Shown piece after piece: positions 1-11,217 of a stretch of 64,000 nucleotides of DNA. The stretch comes from Annulohypoxylon bovei var. microspora (taxonomy: Eukaryota > Ascomycota > Sordariomycetes > Xylariales > Hypoxylaceae), in NCBI GenBank assembly GCA_022836615.1, contig MU405212.1:124001-188000 (forward strand), given 5' to 3'. Below the pieces are notes generated by a model that saw only the letters and a list, made by a program, of their open reading frames with translations, did not search any database and was not told where the DNA came from. Made by a program: the position numbers and the translations under genes. Numbering within the stretch: the stretch's first letter is position 1; the number at the start of each line of letters is the position of its first letter.

Positions 1-79
1 TCTAGATATACCAAGAACAATTAGATTGGGACGCTTCAGGATTAAAACAAGAGGGAAGAAACGCACCAAATTTCTCTAT
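1..79. other. Window edge, downstream of the HET gene
   Basis: These bases lie 3' of the HET-domain gene, which is read leftward. I see no coding potential here. Confidence 0.4.
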
Positions 80-2455
80 CTATGCTAACGTGACCAATAT
101 CCACTCCCGCTGTCCTCCCAGCCCAATCCAAGCCGCCTCATCAACTTCTCCAGAGCAAATCCGGGAAGCAACACGTTTAATCGGGTCCTCCCACTTAACA
201 AGCAGGGTGTGAAGTTTCCTCTCTGCCTTGAGGACCTTGAGATTATCATCATTGTGCTTCCGCGACAACACGATGAACGAGTGTTTCCCGGACGGCTTCT
301 CCATCTGGTTAGGCCAGAAATGCTTCAGGCTGCCGACCTCCTCCCGCGCGTCGTTGTACAGGTTTTCCTTCTCAACGTCGAGTACCGCGTGGCTCGTCCA
401 GAACAGGAGACGACCCGAGTCTCTAAATTCGCCGTCTTCGTCTGTGTGAAAGAGGCTAGGATCGATCGCAGTGTCCCCCTTCCAGCCCGCCGAAGTAGAG
501 CGATCGACGCCGCACATATCGAGCTTCAACAAGGACTCGAATTCCTTTTCTTCAGAGCGCAACTTGGCGGCTTTCCCGTCTAGACTGAGCTTCATGATCT
601 CAAGCTCCGGTTCGACCATAACCTGGCGCGGCGCCACGCGCGTTGTGCCTAGGACGTTCTTCCACCCGAGCCAGGACCAGCTCGGGAACTGTACTCCATG
701 CACAGTCCCATCAGCCGACCGCACACGGTGCATTTCGCATCTGCGTTCCGGCTTGTCCTGCGCCTCCCATTCGTCATCCCGATACCAGACGATGTTCATC
801 CAAGCCAGACTCTCGTCAAACCTCGCCGAGACCGAGTGGCCCCAGTAAAACTCATGGCCGGTGTTAACCGCGGCTCTTCTCAGCACGCCCGTGAAGGCGT
901 CCAGTGCGTCTCCCTGCACTGTAAGCTTTTTGTTGCAGTAACTGCGGACCATAGAATCCAGCTCGCTGACGGCGAAATTATGGCCCCCGCCCACCTCCCC
1001 GAAGACCCGGTGTCCGGACAGCACGTTGAAGATGATGTCGTTGGGGGCGACGACCGTCGGGAAGGCCTCGAAGGCGATGCTCTCGCAGCACTTCGAGGTC
1101 TCGCAGCCCCAGAATACTTGGTCGGTTGTGATTGTGAGAGTGCGAGGGGAGCAGAGACCTTCTTGGAATGTCCACCCTCGTGTCGTCCATCGACTGCCTT
1201 GGTAGTTTTGGTCGAGGTGAAATACATCCATCAGACTTAAATCTTTGGCGACGCGAGCTACCTGCTGATTGATAGTGCGGCTGGTGCCGTTGATCCCGGC
1301 GAGACCGTCAAGGGCGGTGCCGCATGCTGCGACAATTGTCATGGCTGCGCGGGAGTACACGAGGTCCATTTGCGGGATCTGGACTGCTTTATCGGCATCC
1401 GAGTCTTGGATCACACACAGTCGGTCGATCCAGAGGTAGTCCACGCCCATCTCCTTGGTCAACTCTATCGCATCAACAATAGTCTTCGGCAGCGTGTGCA
1501 CTCCGAGAGACCTAGGCACCTTCATCCCCTCAACTTTAGCCTGAGTCGTCTGGAACGGATCGGGCTCATCACCCCACACATAGCTCAGCGCAAAATAGGG
1601 GCACTCTTCCGGCGCCTCGACAATGCACAACCTCCGCACATCAATCAACCGCAGCCCCTTAGGCCACGAGGTATCCGCCGCAAGCCAAGGAGGCTGGCTG
1701 CATTTCTCACCATGTTTCTCGCGGCAAGTCCTATACCACCGTCTCAGCAACCCAATATTAACCTCCCCTCTCACCATCCTCCCCGACGGAAACACCGCAA
1801 ACGGCTCATCATCCGTGACATAATCATCCACGCTCGGGACCGGGTGCAGACACGGATGCAGCTGGGCAAACGTCTGCGACGTCCACCCGACCGGGCTTAT
1901 ACCCGCGAGCACCAGGAGTTGATTCAGACTAACATTCCTCTTCCTCTCCACCCCCTCCCCGCCCGCATTCCCACCCAGACGCACCCCCTTTTCCTCGAGC
2001 TGATCCATAAACCCCTGAATGATCAAATTATTCGACTCGTACCCCGGGACTAGGCCCTTGTACATCGTATCGAGCAGCATGTTGACGTTCGCCAGCTTCA
2101 TGCTCTGCGGCGAGTCGCCGAGCCGGTTGCGACCGCACCAGAACGCGCACGTGATGCCCTCCGGCTGGTCCAGGAGGTGCCCGATCGGCCACCAGGGCTT
2201 GAGGGCTTGCGAGGCCGTTGCGATTAGTGCGCATAGATCACATTGGGGGATGGGTACGGGTGAGGGTAAGGACGGGGAGGAGGATGGGGATGCGGAGGCG
2301 CGGATGAGGCCGAGGTTGTGTTCGCCGTGCTTGAACGAGCCGTTTTGGAGCGCGGCCTTTTGCGCGTTGAAGAGCCCGGTTGTGAGTTGGACCCAGTCTG
2401 TCGACTGGCAGAAGGCGCAGAGGCGGAGCGGGTCGTCTGGTGGTGTTCCGGCCAT
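80..2455 (-). CDS. HET-domain (heterokaryon incompatibility) protein
   Basis: A single uninterrupted frame of 791 residues. The HET domain lies at about residues 285-450 and shows its hallmark motifs: FALSYVWGD (288-296), YLWIDRLCVIQD (340-351) and RGWTFQEGLCSPR (426-438). The N-terminal part carries CxxC pairs (C13/C16, C72/C75), common in fungal HET proteins. HET proteins act in non-self recognition and programmed cell death after fusion of incompatible hyphae; the trigger of this member cannot be read from sequence. The ATG at 2453-2455 is the first in frame. I found no intron. The C-terminal ~350 residues have no domain I recognise and probably specify recognition or regulation. HET genes are numerous in these fungi, so the specific het locus is unassigned. 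Confidence 0.9.
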   Translation of the reverse strand: MAGTPPDDPLRLCAFCQSTDWVQLTTGLFNAQKAALQNGSFKHGEHNLGLIRASASPSSSPSLPSPVPIPQCDLCALIATASQALKPWWPIGHLLDQPEGITCAFWCGRNRLGDSPQSMKLANVNMLLDTMYKGLVPGYESNNLIIQGFMDQLEEKGVRLGGNAGGEGVERKRNVSLNQLLVLAGISPVGWTSQTFAQLHPCLHPVPSVDDYVTDDEPFAVFPSGRMVRGEVNIGLLRRWYRTCREKHGEKCSQPPWLAADTSWPKGLRLIDVRRLCIVEAPEECPYFALSYVWGDEPDPFQTTQAKVEGMKVPRSLGVHTLPKTIVDAIELTKEMGVDYLWIDRLCVIQDSDADKAVQIPQMDLVYSRAAMTIVAACGTALDGLAGINGTSRTINQQVARVAKDLSLMDVFHLDQNYQGSRWTTRGWTFQEGLCSPRTLTITTDQVFWGCETSKCCESIAFEAFPTVVAPNDIIFNVLSGHRVFGEVGGGHNFAVSELDSMVRSYCNKKLTVQGDALDAFTGVLRRAAVNTGHEFYWGHSVSARFDESLAWMNIVWYRDDEWEAQDKPERRCEMHRVRSADGTVHGVQFPSWSWLGWKNVLGTTRVAPRQVMVEPELEIMKLSLDGKAAKLRSEEKEFESLLKLDMCGVDRSTSAGWKGDTAIDPSLFHTDEDGEFRDSGRLLFWTSHAVLDVEKENLYNDAREEVGSLKHFWPNQMEKPSGKHSFIVLSRKHNDDNLKVLKAERKLHTLLVKWEDPIKRVASRICSGEVDEAAWIGLGGQREWILVTLA

Positions 2456-2953
2456 GGTGATTAGGGGGTAGTTTACTACCTAGATAAGTAGGTAAATAAC
2501 TGCTTTTATTCAACTGAGTCTAGCTTTTCTAGGAGATGGAGGGCTGAGATATATAGCTTCTACAGTAGAATTATTCATAGGATTTTTCTCCCAGTTCAAG
2601 AACGTAAGTTATTGAAATGGTGGAAGAAAGAACGGAAAATCAGCTGCGGCTGAGGGTGTCATGCGAGAGTATTGTCAACGCTAACGCTGGTTGAGGCAGT
2701 GCAGTTTTCTCGTTATAGGGTGATATTATACAACTTCCAGTATAACCCCTCTATACCAAGGGGCTAATCAATCGTTAACCATTACGAGTTCGTTATAAAA
2801 GACCTAAGCGTCGATTTTCGCGAGGACGATGTGGGAGGCACCATACACAGATAGAATATGACAATTGTTAGCGCAGTCACAACGCAGAATGCCAAGCGGT
2901 CTAGACCATTACCCGGTATCAATAGAAATAACGTTACGCCTGTAGCTCTCTAA
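2456..2953. other. Intergenic, HET promoter / NOP2 3' flank
   Basis: About 500 bases between two leftward genes. It should hold the HET gene promoter and the NOP2 gene's 3' end. No repeat, RNA gene or convincing ORF seen. Confidence 0.4.
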
Positions 2954-4990
2954 CTAGGTACTCTTCTTTTTGCTCTTCGATTTGCGCTCGCTCTTCTCCT
3001 CCGCAATTCCGTTCGCCTTCGGTTTCTTTAACGACTTGGGATCGAGACCGCGTTTCCTCATAGCATTGTGCTTCGCCCGCTCCATGTACTTCACGTCTTC
3101 CTCGTCATCGAAGCCGCCGAAGTTATCCTCCGGTGTGTCTTCGTCCGCCGAAATAGGTGTCTTGTCAACGACCTCATCCACATCTGCCTGCGGTGCCGAA
3201 CCAGCCTGGGAAGGCTTGTCTCTGATAAGGTTGGGCGGCGTGGGGCCGATCTTGTGGAACTTGGCAACGAAGAAACCGTCCACATTGTAGGTGTGTGGGT
3301 AGTACCTGCGCGTTAGGCGTAGGCTCGAGTCGAACTTCTTGCCCATGTAGCTGGTGAAGCCTTCCTTGCCGAAGGGGAGGTCGGTGGAGACTAATCTGAC
3401 ATTTGGTCGCTTGCTTAACGCATACTGGACCACTTGCTCGTTCTCCTCGACAGTGACTGAACACGTAGAATAGACCAAGTAACCACCAGTTTTGCTGGCA
3501 TGATTGACCGAGTCAATGGCGGCTAGAAGTAGTTGTTTTTGCGTGTGCGGTAAGACCATAAAATCCTTCTCGTCCTTGTTGGTCTTGACAGAGGGATCCT
3601 TGGCAATAACTCCCGTGCCTGAGCAAGGAGCATCAAGAAGCACTCTGTCAAAGCCGCCCATGACTCTCGGGAATTCTCGAGCGTCGTAGTTGCAGACAAT
3701 AACGTTGCGGGCGCCTAGACGATGAATATTACCAATAAGACCCTTAGAACGAGCCTTGCTGGGATCGTTGGCAAAGATAGAACCGGTATTCTTCATCATG
3801 GCTGCCATATGTGTTGTTTTACCACCAGGGGCAGCAGCCATATCGAGTGCTCGCTCTCCTTCTTGAGGGGCGAGAGCCATGACGGGTAAGAATGAAGATG
3901 CGGCTTGGAGGATGTAGTGACCAGCGAGATATTCAGGTGTAGCACCAAGGGGTACATTACTCTCGAAGATCTGCAATCCAATCTTGGACCATTTGCCGAC
4001 AGGCTCCAAAGTGACACCGCGATTTATAAGGGCTTGAGCCAAATCTCGACGATGTGTTCGTAGGGTGTTTGTTCGGATAACGACAGGTCTCGCTGTCTCG
4101 TTAGCCTCGAAGAATGCGAAAGCTTCTCTTGGCGGGAATAGATTCATAAGTTTCTCGGCGAGGTACTCCGAGTAGCCATAGTAAGAACAAATGTCTTTCA
4201 AAAATTGCGATGTGTACTCGGCTCTAGATCTGCCCTCCTCTGCCAAATTGGTAAAGTCGTCCAATACACGTATCGTATCCGTAATTCTCGTTCTTAGCAA
4301 TTGTAGATCGGGAGCTAATAGCGCCTTTGTCTTCAATGCTAAATCATCCTCTTCTTCGTCGTCGAGAACGTGCGGTCTTTCGATATTGGTCTGGAGCGCT
4401 GCTTCTTCCAATTCGGCTTGCGCCTCGGCCTCTTCTTGTGCAATTTGATCGTCCAATTTTCTTGACAGGCCGACGATGTTGGCCGCAGTCAGCTTCTCTT
4501 CGGCGTCTGACTCGTCTTCATCTTCCGAGAACATTGCTTTTCGGTCATTTCGAGCCTCTACATCTGAATCGTAAACCGAATCGTCTGAACCTATGAAGTC
4601 GTCCCCTAGTACACCCTCTTCTATGCCGGAGAACTCATCATCTAATTCAGAGCCACTAAGCCCATCACCAAGACCATCGCTGAGGTCCTCATCAGACTCT
4701 GGCTCTGGTATGGGTTGCTTCTTCGACTTTGTGCTCCTTCCATTCTGTTTAGGGGCCGGTGCGACCTTCGTGCCATTGGATTTCCCATTGGCCTTTGGTG
4801 CAGCTTTCTTTGACCCAGCGCCGTTGGATTTGGAGGTTGGTTCTGTCGCAGTCCTCCGCTTCTTCTTATTCGGCGCCTCAGTAGGGATATCGTCAACAGG
4901 TAAACCGGCCTTTCGCTTGAGTTTCGCGAAATGTTCTTCTGACAGCGGCTCGGGAGGTCCCTGCTTTCTCATGCGACGTCCGACACCCAT
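2954..4990 (-). CDS. NOP2: NOP2/NOL1-family 25S rRNA cytosine-C5 methyltransferase
   Basis: Intronless, 678 residues. The catalytic half matches the NOL1/NOP2/Sun RNA m5C methyltransferases: SAM-binding motif I LDMAAAPGGK (382-391), motif IV DAPCSGTG with Cys456, and motif VI STCSVTVEENEQ with catalytic Cys510. The first ~210 residues are low complexity, with lysine-rich stretches (NKKKRR at 41-46) and acidic blocks, as in yeast Nop2. The C-terminus is lysine-rich. The family methylates large-subunit rRNA in the nucleolus and is needed for 60S ribosome assembly. The frame stays open 12 nt upstream only through a GTG; the first ATG is at 4988-4990 and begins MGVGRRMRKQ, the usual family start. 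It is divergent from the GET5-like gene. Confidence 0.95.
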   Translation of the reverse strand: MGVGRRMRKQGPPEPLSEEHFAKLKRKAGLPVDDIPTEAPNKKKRRTATEPTSKSNGAGSKKAAPKANGKSNGTKVAPAPKQNGRSTKSKKQPIPEPESDEDLSDGLGDGLSGSELDDEFSGIEEGVLGDDFIGSDDSVYDSDVEARNDRKAMFSEDEDESDAEEKLTAANIVGLSRKLDDQIAQEEAEAQAELEEAALQTNIERPHVLDDEEEDDLALKTKALLAPDLQLLRTRITDTIRVLDDFTNLAEEGRSRAEYTSQFLKDICSYYGYSEYLAEKLMNLFPPREAFAFFEANETARPVVIRTNTLRTHRRDLAQALINRGVTLEPVGKWSKIGLQIFESNVPLGATPEYLAGHYILQAASSFLPVMALAPQEGERALDMAAAPGGKTTHMAAMMKNTGSIFANDPSKARSKGLIGNIHRLGARNVIVCNYDAREFPRVMGGFDRVLLDAPCSGTGVIAKDPSVKTNKDEKDFMVLPHTQKQLLLAAIDSVNHASKTGGYLVYSTCSVTVEENEQVVQYALSKRPNVRLVSTDLPFGKEGFTSYMGKKFDSSLRLTRRYYPHTYNVDGFFVAKFHKIGPTPPNLIRDKPSQAGSAPQADVDEVVDKTPISADEDTPEDNFGGFDDEEDVKYMERAKHNAMRKRGLDPKSLKKPKANGIAEEKSERKSKSKKKST

Positions 4991-5365
4991 TTTGTATATC
5001 ACGACGTTGCGAAAAAGTCGTTTGGGGTATCACTGTATTTTGTTGGTTAAGGATGCGCCTCGAAATTTCAATAGCGTCCCGCTGAATTGATCTCGAACTT
5101 TTTTTCTTCCGATAAGCTGATAACGATGGGTGTCCACTTTAACGGGAACACGGCGCTGAGCAATCCGAATTGATCGAGTGGGGCTGGTAGTACATTGGTA
5201 CATAGACGTATGACTTCAGCTGGAGTTTAGCCACAAGGTGGGATATTTTTAGTGGCGCATTCAATGTGGGACATCACCATCACCACCAAAGAGTTGACAG
5301 CGGTTCAAGTAGTTCGCGACATAACTTCTCACACCCAACAGCTCTCAAAGTCCCCTAAAGCAAAA
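4991..5365. promoter_or_regulatory. Shared divergent promoter, NOP2 / GET5-like
   Basis: About 375 bp separate the two divergent start codons, so the genes must share or abut promoters. No TATA box or known ribosome-biogenesis motif was convincing by eye. Confidence 0.45.
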
Positions 5366-6031
5366 ATGACAGAAGTCTCATTTGCCAAGTCGTTCCTCAC
5401 GGCTTTGGACTCACGTCCAATCAAGCTATCCCCCGACCATGTCGAGGATCCGAAGTCCTACCCAGCGCGCGGCGCCGTACGTCTCGCCCTAAACAGAGAA
5501 TCCGATGTCTTGCAACCTGCTAACTCCGAATAGTACATACTTCCCAAGATGCCCAAGACCATGAGCAAACGCAAACCACATGCCGTCGCCCCGGGCCAGG
5601 AACGAAGTCTTACCGTCTTCGTCAAGTCCTTGCGCAACCCGCCTCTAGACGTTAAGCTCACGTCCCAAACGCCGAACACCTCCGTCCTAGACATAAAGAG
5701 CTCCGTTTCCAAAGACTCTGGCATACCCGTGGATAAGATGAAGCTTCTGCACAAGAAGAAGCCGATCCCAGACAGCAAGGTGCTAAAGGACCTCGCAGGT
5801 GAGGACGAGACGAGTGTCGAGTTCTCCGTCATGGTCATGGGTGGAGCTGCGGCTATTAAGAATACACCAGCACATGCTGAGGTCGCACAAGGACCCAGCG
5901 GTGGAGAAGTTCTAGAGACGAAAGAATTCTGGGATGACCTGAAGGGATTCTTACTGCAACGAATACGAGACGAGAAGACGGCTGGGGAGCTAGCAGAGAC
6001 ATTCCAGAGTGCCTGGAAGGCAAGATCATGA
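5366..6031 (+). CDS. GET5: GET5/MDY2-like ubiquitin-like protein
   Basis: Two exons, 5366-5476 and 5534-6031, joined across a 57-nt intron (donor GTACGT, branch GCTAAC, acceptor ATAG) give 202 residues. The first exon encodes the short N-terminal segment (TEVSFAKSFLTALD) expected to bind Get4. The second encodes a ubiquitin-like fold (RSLTVFVKSLRNPP through SVEFSVMVMGG) and a C-terminal helical segment (EFWDDLKGFLLQRI) like the Get5 homodimerisation domain. Get5 pairs with Get4 in the cytosolic complex that hands tail-anchored membrane proteins to Get3. Size is close to yeast Get5 (~212). It could be another UBL co-chaperone, but the three-part architecture fits Get5 well. Confidence 0.8.
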
Positions 6032-6435
6032 GTTTAGGTATGGGACAAGCGAGCGCAAGCGTCAGCATGGCGAATGAGAACCAAGCAGACTATATACCTA
6101 GAGGTCTTGATGGATAATAGAATCCTTAATGAATAATGGCATAGACATTTGTTCAGGAGCGTGCAAGGAGAATGATCTACATTCCAATATGGCTTTTTCG
6201 GCTGTGTGGTGTATACCCCTGGCCAACATCAAATCTGGAGAGTTCATGTCATGCCTCTAAAGGAAAAAAACGACTAAACTAGCCCTACTCCATAGTGAAT
6301 GGTAAAGGGGGGTTGTATGTCCATCCTGCGGTTTCGTAGGCATCGTGGATCCTTGGCACGCGAGTGCCCCATTAACTAGTAATCCTCAGCAACTTCCTCG
6401 TCGTTGCTCCCGGGTTTTCGGAGGTCGAGTAACGT
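6032..6435. other. Convergent 3' intergenic region
   Basis: About 400 bp between the stop codons of GET5-like (+) and cofilin (-). It presumably holds both 3' UTRs. Nothing else seen. Confidence 0.4.
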
Positions 6436-7288
6436 TTAACCAGCCAAGCCTTTGCTGACCACCTTAAGTACCGTATCGTATTCGACGTCGTCCTGGTCGT
6501 TGGCCTGCAGTTCCGTGGCAATGCCATTAAGAGAGCGCTTCAGCGCCTCCTTCGACGAGGCGTACACCATCTTGGCCTTTTGGAGAAGTTAGCGCTATAT
6601 TCTCCTACGCTTCTAAATCGGGTTGAATTATACGAACCATGACGTTAGCATCATCGGGAGACCACGCGATGAAGGTGATCTTGTTTCTATGGTTTATTAG
6701 CATGACAACCTTGACTTCTTGCATTTCTAAGAACTACTAACCGCGAGCCTTCTCCACTAGCGAGGCTGTATTCGAAGTCGTACACAGCATATCGGGGTCC
6801 CTTGCCAACAGCACCCTAGTAACGAATCATTAGGATGACGCCTAGAACGTAACACTATCGCGAGAATCTACTACTTACGGACTTGCTCTTTGTGGTAGCG
6901 TTGACAAGCTTCTCGCGGAAGGCCTCCCAGTCCTTATCCGCCGAGGCTTCCTCAACGACAATCTCTCGGTTGTCGTCTGACAGCTTGAAGACGATGAACT
7001 TGTACTTCTTCGCAAGCTTTAGGTCGTTGTACGCAGTGATACATTCCTGCGAGACTGTCGCTCTGTAAAAAAAGAAACCCGCGATATTAGCTCCTCTTCT
7101 CTAACTACTCCTAGAGTCATGCATCGTGAAGTTGCATAATGACGCGCGGATGGTGGTCGCGGACAGTGAGGCAAGAACGGGAGGAGCATCAGTCAGCTAG
7201 GTAGAGGGAATCACGAACCCTGATTGAGACTACCAAAATTCACCATTAGCAGGTAATCGGGGATGATTGGATTTTGAAGACTTACCAT
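6436..7288 (-). CDS. COF1: Cofilin (actin-depolymerising factor)
   Basis: Six exons read leftward: 7286-7288 (the ATG alone), 7219-7229 (11 nt), 6879-7062, 6742-6815, 6638-6686 and 6436-6576. Together they give 153 residues, the usual cofilin length. The joined N-terminus reads MSQSGATVSQECITAYNDLK; later come KYKFIVFKLSDDN, RNKITFIAWSPDDA and AKMVYASSKEALKRSL, the actin-binding long helix. Cofilin severs and depolymerises actin filaments and supports endocytosis and tip growth. Each splice site fits GTRNGT...YAG except GTTCGT donors at two introns. The 11-nt exon is needed to restore both frame and the conserved N-terminus; skipping it breaks the frame. Confidence 0.92.
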
Positions 7289-8569
7289 TTTGGCGGTCTG
7301 GTCGAGCTACGATGGTACCAAATGAGAATCCGAAGACGAACTACAATGTGGGTTGGTTAGCGGGGTTCGAAGGTGATAGATCCTTGAGGAAGTTGAGAGA
7401 GTAGTCGCAAGTAGGTTTGAGGTAGGATGATGCTGTATCAATGTGCTACTAACATGAAATAAAAAGTCTATTGTATTCTCACCAGCAAGTAGTTCTCGTG
7501 GTCAGGTTTGTAAGGAAATTCGGTGTTCGGGAGGGTACGGTAGAAAGGAGAGAGATTCCAAGGGTTGGAAAGATGTAATGTTTTTAGTGTGGGCACTATC
7601 GCAATGGAGGGGAAGGTCGGGCTGCGGGCTGCGGGCTGATGAAAAAAAGAGGCACGCACGACGAAGCAGAGAAATCAACACAATAAAGCCTTTGGTGCTT
7701 GGTGGGGTTTAATGTTTTGGGGAGGGGGTAGGCGGGTAGTAGGGGTTGTAGGGGGGAACAATGAGGGACAAGGGGGGAAACAGGGGGGTTGTTTATTAGT
7801 GGGACTAGGCCGAACAGTGGGACTAGGCCGAACAGTGGGAAAGGTAGGAGAGGAAAGTGGGCAGTTGTTGGCCACGAAATATGGTTGTGTGATGCTTGCT
7901 TGCAGCTTAAAGAACGAACTTTTCTTGGCGGTAACTGGGTCGACCAACCGGCCATCGGGCAACAACAAGACCGCAACAAGATTTCATAATATTACTATCA
8001 TAATAGTCTTCACGTGATTCTTCTTTATATTACAATACCAAAGTACCTACCTACTAGTACTAGGTATACGAAGTACAATATTACATTCCACTTTGAACAC
8101 CGCCAATACCGCTGTTTAACTTGCTAACCAGTAAACCTGCTGCCTCTAATATTACAGGATGAGCCACAAGGATTCGTCATCGCGCATCATAATACAAGGC
8201 ATCACCTAAGTGACCAGGCAGAACTTAAGATAAACATTCAATCTTGGAACTTGATGCCTAACAAGGCATCAATAGAAACAAAAAACAAAAAGGGGGCAGC
8301 CGTATTATCAATCATATCATTGATGATCATCTACCGGGAGGTAGGTAATTTCGTAGCTCGTAGTTCTAGTATACAACTCTTTTTTTACAACGCCGCTCAG
8401 GATATCAAGAGGTATGAACAAAGTGTAGGAAGGGGGTAGGTAGAGGGGAGAGATAAAAAGGATATGAGAGCCATCATGTAATCCGTCCGCATAACACCGA
8501 GGTCAATGCTCCCGAACCCAAACTTTTTGATACATGACAAGAGAAGACATTCATTTCAATATGGACATC
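7289..8569. other. Intergenic region with pyrimidine/purine-rich tracts
   Basis: About 1.3 kb between the cofilin start and the HSP60 stop. It contains G-rich stretches near 7720-7790, a perfect 18-bp tandem duplication at 7798-7833 and the presumed cofilin promoter. Two overlapping ORFs here are proline-rich translations of these tracts and are not credible genes. Confidence 0.4.
7798..7833. repeat. 18-bp perfect tandem duplication
   Basis: The unit AGTGGGACTAGGCCGAAC occurs twice in direct succession, followed by the first bases of a third copy. It lies in the upstream region of cofilin. No function can be assigned. Confidence 0.7.
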
Positions 8570-10497
8570 TTACATCATTCCCCCCATGCCACCCATACCT
8601 CCCATACCGCCCATACCGCCCATGCCTCCTCCCATGCCACCGGCAGGCTTATCCTCGGCAGCCTCAACGATGGCAACCTCAGTGGTGCCTAGTAACGAGG
8701 CGACACCGCTAGCATCGATTAAACCAGTTCGGACGACCTTGAGGGGGTCAAGGATACCGGCCAGGATCATGTCGACGTACTCTCCCTTGGCGCTGTCGAA
8801 TCCCTTGTTGAAGTCGCTGCCGAACTCATCCATAAGCTTACCAACGACAACGGAACCTTCTAAGCCGGCGTTCTCGACGATTGTCCTGGCCGGTCGGGTG
8901 ATGGCATTCTTGACAATGCTGACACCGAGTTGCTGATCGAAGTTTTCAGACTTAACATCCTTCAAAGCGTTGCTGGCAGCCTTAAGGAGAGCAGTGCCAC
9001 CACCAGGCAGAATACCCTCCTCGACGGCAGCACGGGTAGCGTTTAAGGCGTCGACGAAACGATCCTTCTTCTCACCGACCTCGACCTCGGAAGAACCACC
9101 GACCTTGATAACGGCAACACCACCGGAGAGCTTAGCGAGACGCTCCTGGAGCTTCTCCTTCTCATACTCGGAGGTCGTAGGGTCGGCCATGACGCCACGG
9201 ATCTGCTCGCATCGCTGGGCGATCGCGTCCTTGCCACCCTCGCCGTTAAGGATAATAGTGTCCTCCTTAGTGATCGTGATGGAGCCGGTGGAACCAAGCA
9301 TATCAGGGGTAGCCTTCTCCAACTTGATATCGAGTTCATCAGTGAAGACGGTACTGTTGGTGAGGACAGCAATATCACCAAGGATCGACTTTCGGTTGTC
9401 ACCAAAGCCGGGAGCCTTGACAGCAGCAACCTGGAGCTGGCCACGAAGCTTGTTCAGGATGCAGACGGCAAGAGCCTCGCCATCGATGTCCTCGGCAATA
9501 ATAACAAGAGGTCGTCGGAGTTGAGTGGAAGCCTCAAGGGCAGGGATAATATCTTGTACGGCGGAAATCTTCTTCTCAGAGAGGAGGATAAGGGGCTTCT
9601 CGAACTCGACCTTTTGCGCCTTGCCGTCTGTGATGAAGTAGGGAGACACGTAGCCACGGTCAAATCGCATACCCTCAGTGACCTCTAGTTCATCGTTCAT
9701 CGTCTTTCCCTCCTTAACGGTGATAACACCCTCCTTGCCGACCTTCTCCATGGCATTAGCAATCATCTTGCCAATGTGGGTATCTCCGTTAGCGCTAATA
9801 GTGGCGACCTGAGCGACTTCCGAGCTAGTCGTAATATCCCGCTTGTTCTTCTGGAGGTACTCGACAACAGCGTCGACAGCCGCTTGAGTACCACGTCGCA
9901 GATCCATAGGGTTGCAACCGGCAGCAACATTCTTGACAGTTTCAGAAAAGATAGCCCTAGCCAGTACAGTGGCGCTTGTGGTTCCGTCACCGGCAGATTC
10001 GTTTGTCTTGGATGCGACGTCTTGTAATAACTTAGCGCCGAGATTTTCGAATTTGTCTTGTAAGCTAATTGCTTTTGCGACGGTAACACCATCTATAAAT
10101 GTCTCAAGTTAGTATTTCAACCGAGGACACAATTCACAATATTAAGACAGGTACATACCCTTTGTGATCTTGGGGGAGCCGTAGCTTGACTCAATTATGA
10201 CATTTCGGCCTTTGGGACCAAGTGTGGTGGCAACGGCCTTAGCGAGCGTCTCGACACCAGCAAGCAGAGAAGCCCGGCCTTCAACACCAAACTTCAATTC
10301 CTACAATAGTCATAGTCAGTAAGTTGTACAGGATGATATTACAGAAGTCCGTTTGAATCGAAGTTCCTAGGAGACTCTATACCAACCTTATGCGCAAATC
10401 GAACCTGTTGCGAGAGTCCCGCACCAGTTCGGTATTTTTTCGCAGCAGCCGATGATAGGACCGAAGCCCGCGCTCGGGAGGAAAGAGCACGCTGCAT
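8570..10497 (-). CDS. HSP60: Mitochondrial chaperonin HSP60
   Basis: Three exons, 10387-10497, 10159-10300 and 8570-10092, give 591 residues. The first exon encodes an Arg/Ser/Ala-rich mitochondrial presequence (MQRALSSRARASVLSS). GroEL-family signatures follow: TTLGPKGRNVIIE, ITKDGVTVAKAISL (across the second intron), SAGDGTTTATVLARAIF, and near the C-terminus LPGGGTALLKA. The protein ends in the GGM repeat tail typical of matrix Hsp60. It forms the tetradecameric folding chamber of the mitochondrial matrix together with Hsp10. Codon use is strongly biased to C-ending codons, as expected for an abundant protein. No clear heat-shock element was recognised upstream. Confidence 0.97.
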
Positions 10498-11217
10498 TAT
10501 GACAGTGGTATTCGTGAATTAAGTAAGTATAAAATTAAGCAGAAACCACCACCTGGCTACGAATCAAAGGAGGAGGAAGAGAGGTTCCTTAAGAGTTGTA
10601 TAGGTGAAAGTGTTGAAAGTTTGAATTTGGAGACTCTGGGGAAGAAAAGCTTCAAAAAATTTAATCGTCCAATGACGAAGGAACCGGCCAGAAGCCGAAG
10701 CTCGTGGGCGCTAACCTGAACAGGTATAGCGGTGCCACAGCTAACGACCCATAGAAATTCGTAGAACTCGATTGTTGCAATTCCAGACTTCGATGTTGCC
10801 TTTGGTCGGTTTTAGTTGGAAATATTTTATATCGCACATTGGATTGGCTCTACATTCGATGTCTACCTCCAATTATAACTGCAGCATTCGTTGCAGGAGA
10901 TCATGGATGCCAATCCATCGGAAGCTACCTACTAGGTACGTAGACTGAACAGCACAAAGACTAGGATGAAGATATGTAAGCTGTTAAGCTTTCGGCTAGA
11001 TTTGTAAGCATCAAATCTGTCTTGTACGACTTAGCTAGCAATGATGGTATCTTAAAACGTAGGTTGTACGAATTATAACGGCGTTTAGAACCTATTGCCG
11101 TGATTACATATACACATCTAAGGGATATATATTAAACTCAAGAAGCAGGTACTTTGACATAGCTCCCTCCACACAGCATTCTCTCTAGCAAACCTAGACA
11201 CACTTGAACTATTCATC
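10498..11217. promoter_or_regulatory. Divergent promoter region, HSP60 / SDR
   Basis: About 720 bp between divergent start codons. A TATA-like ATATATATT near 11135 precedes the SDR start by about 80 bp. I looked for heat-shock elements (nGAAn/nTTCn arrays) on the HSP60 side and saw only weak, isolated half-sites. Confidence 0.4.

Noticed and set aside
1370..2053. 227-codon open frame opposite the HET gene
   Set aside because: Arg/Pro/His-rich translation antisense to a well-supported gene; a shadow frame.
10498..10800. Heat-shock elements upstream of HSP60
   Set aside because: Only isolated GAA/TTC half-sites with wrong spacing.
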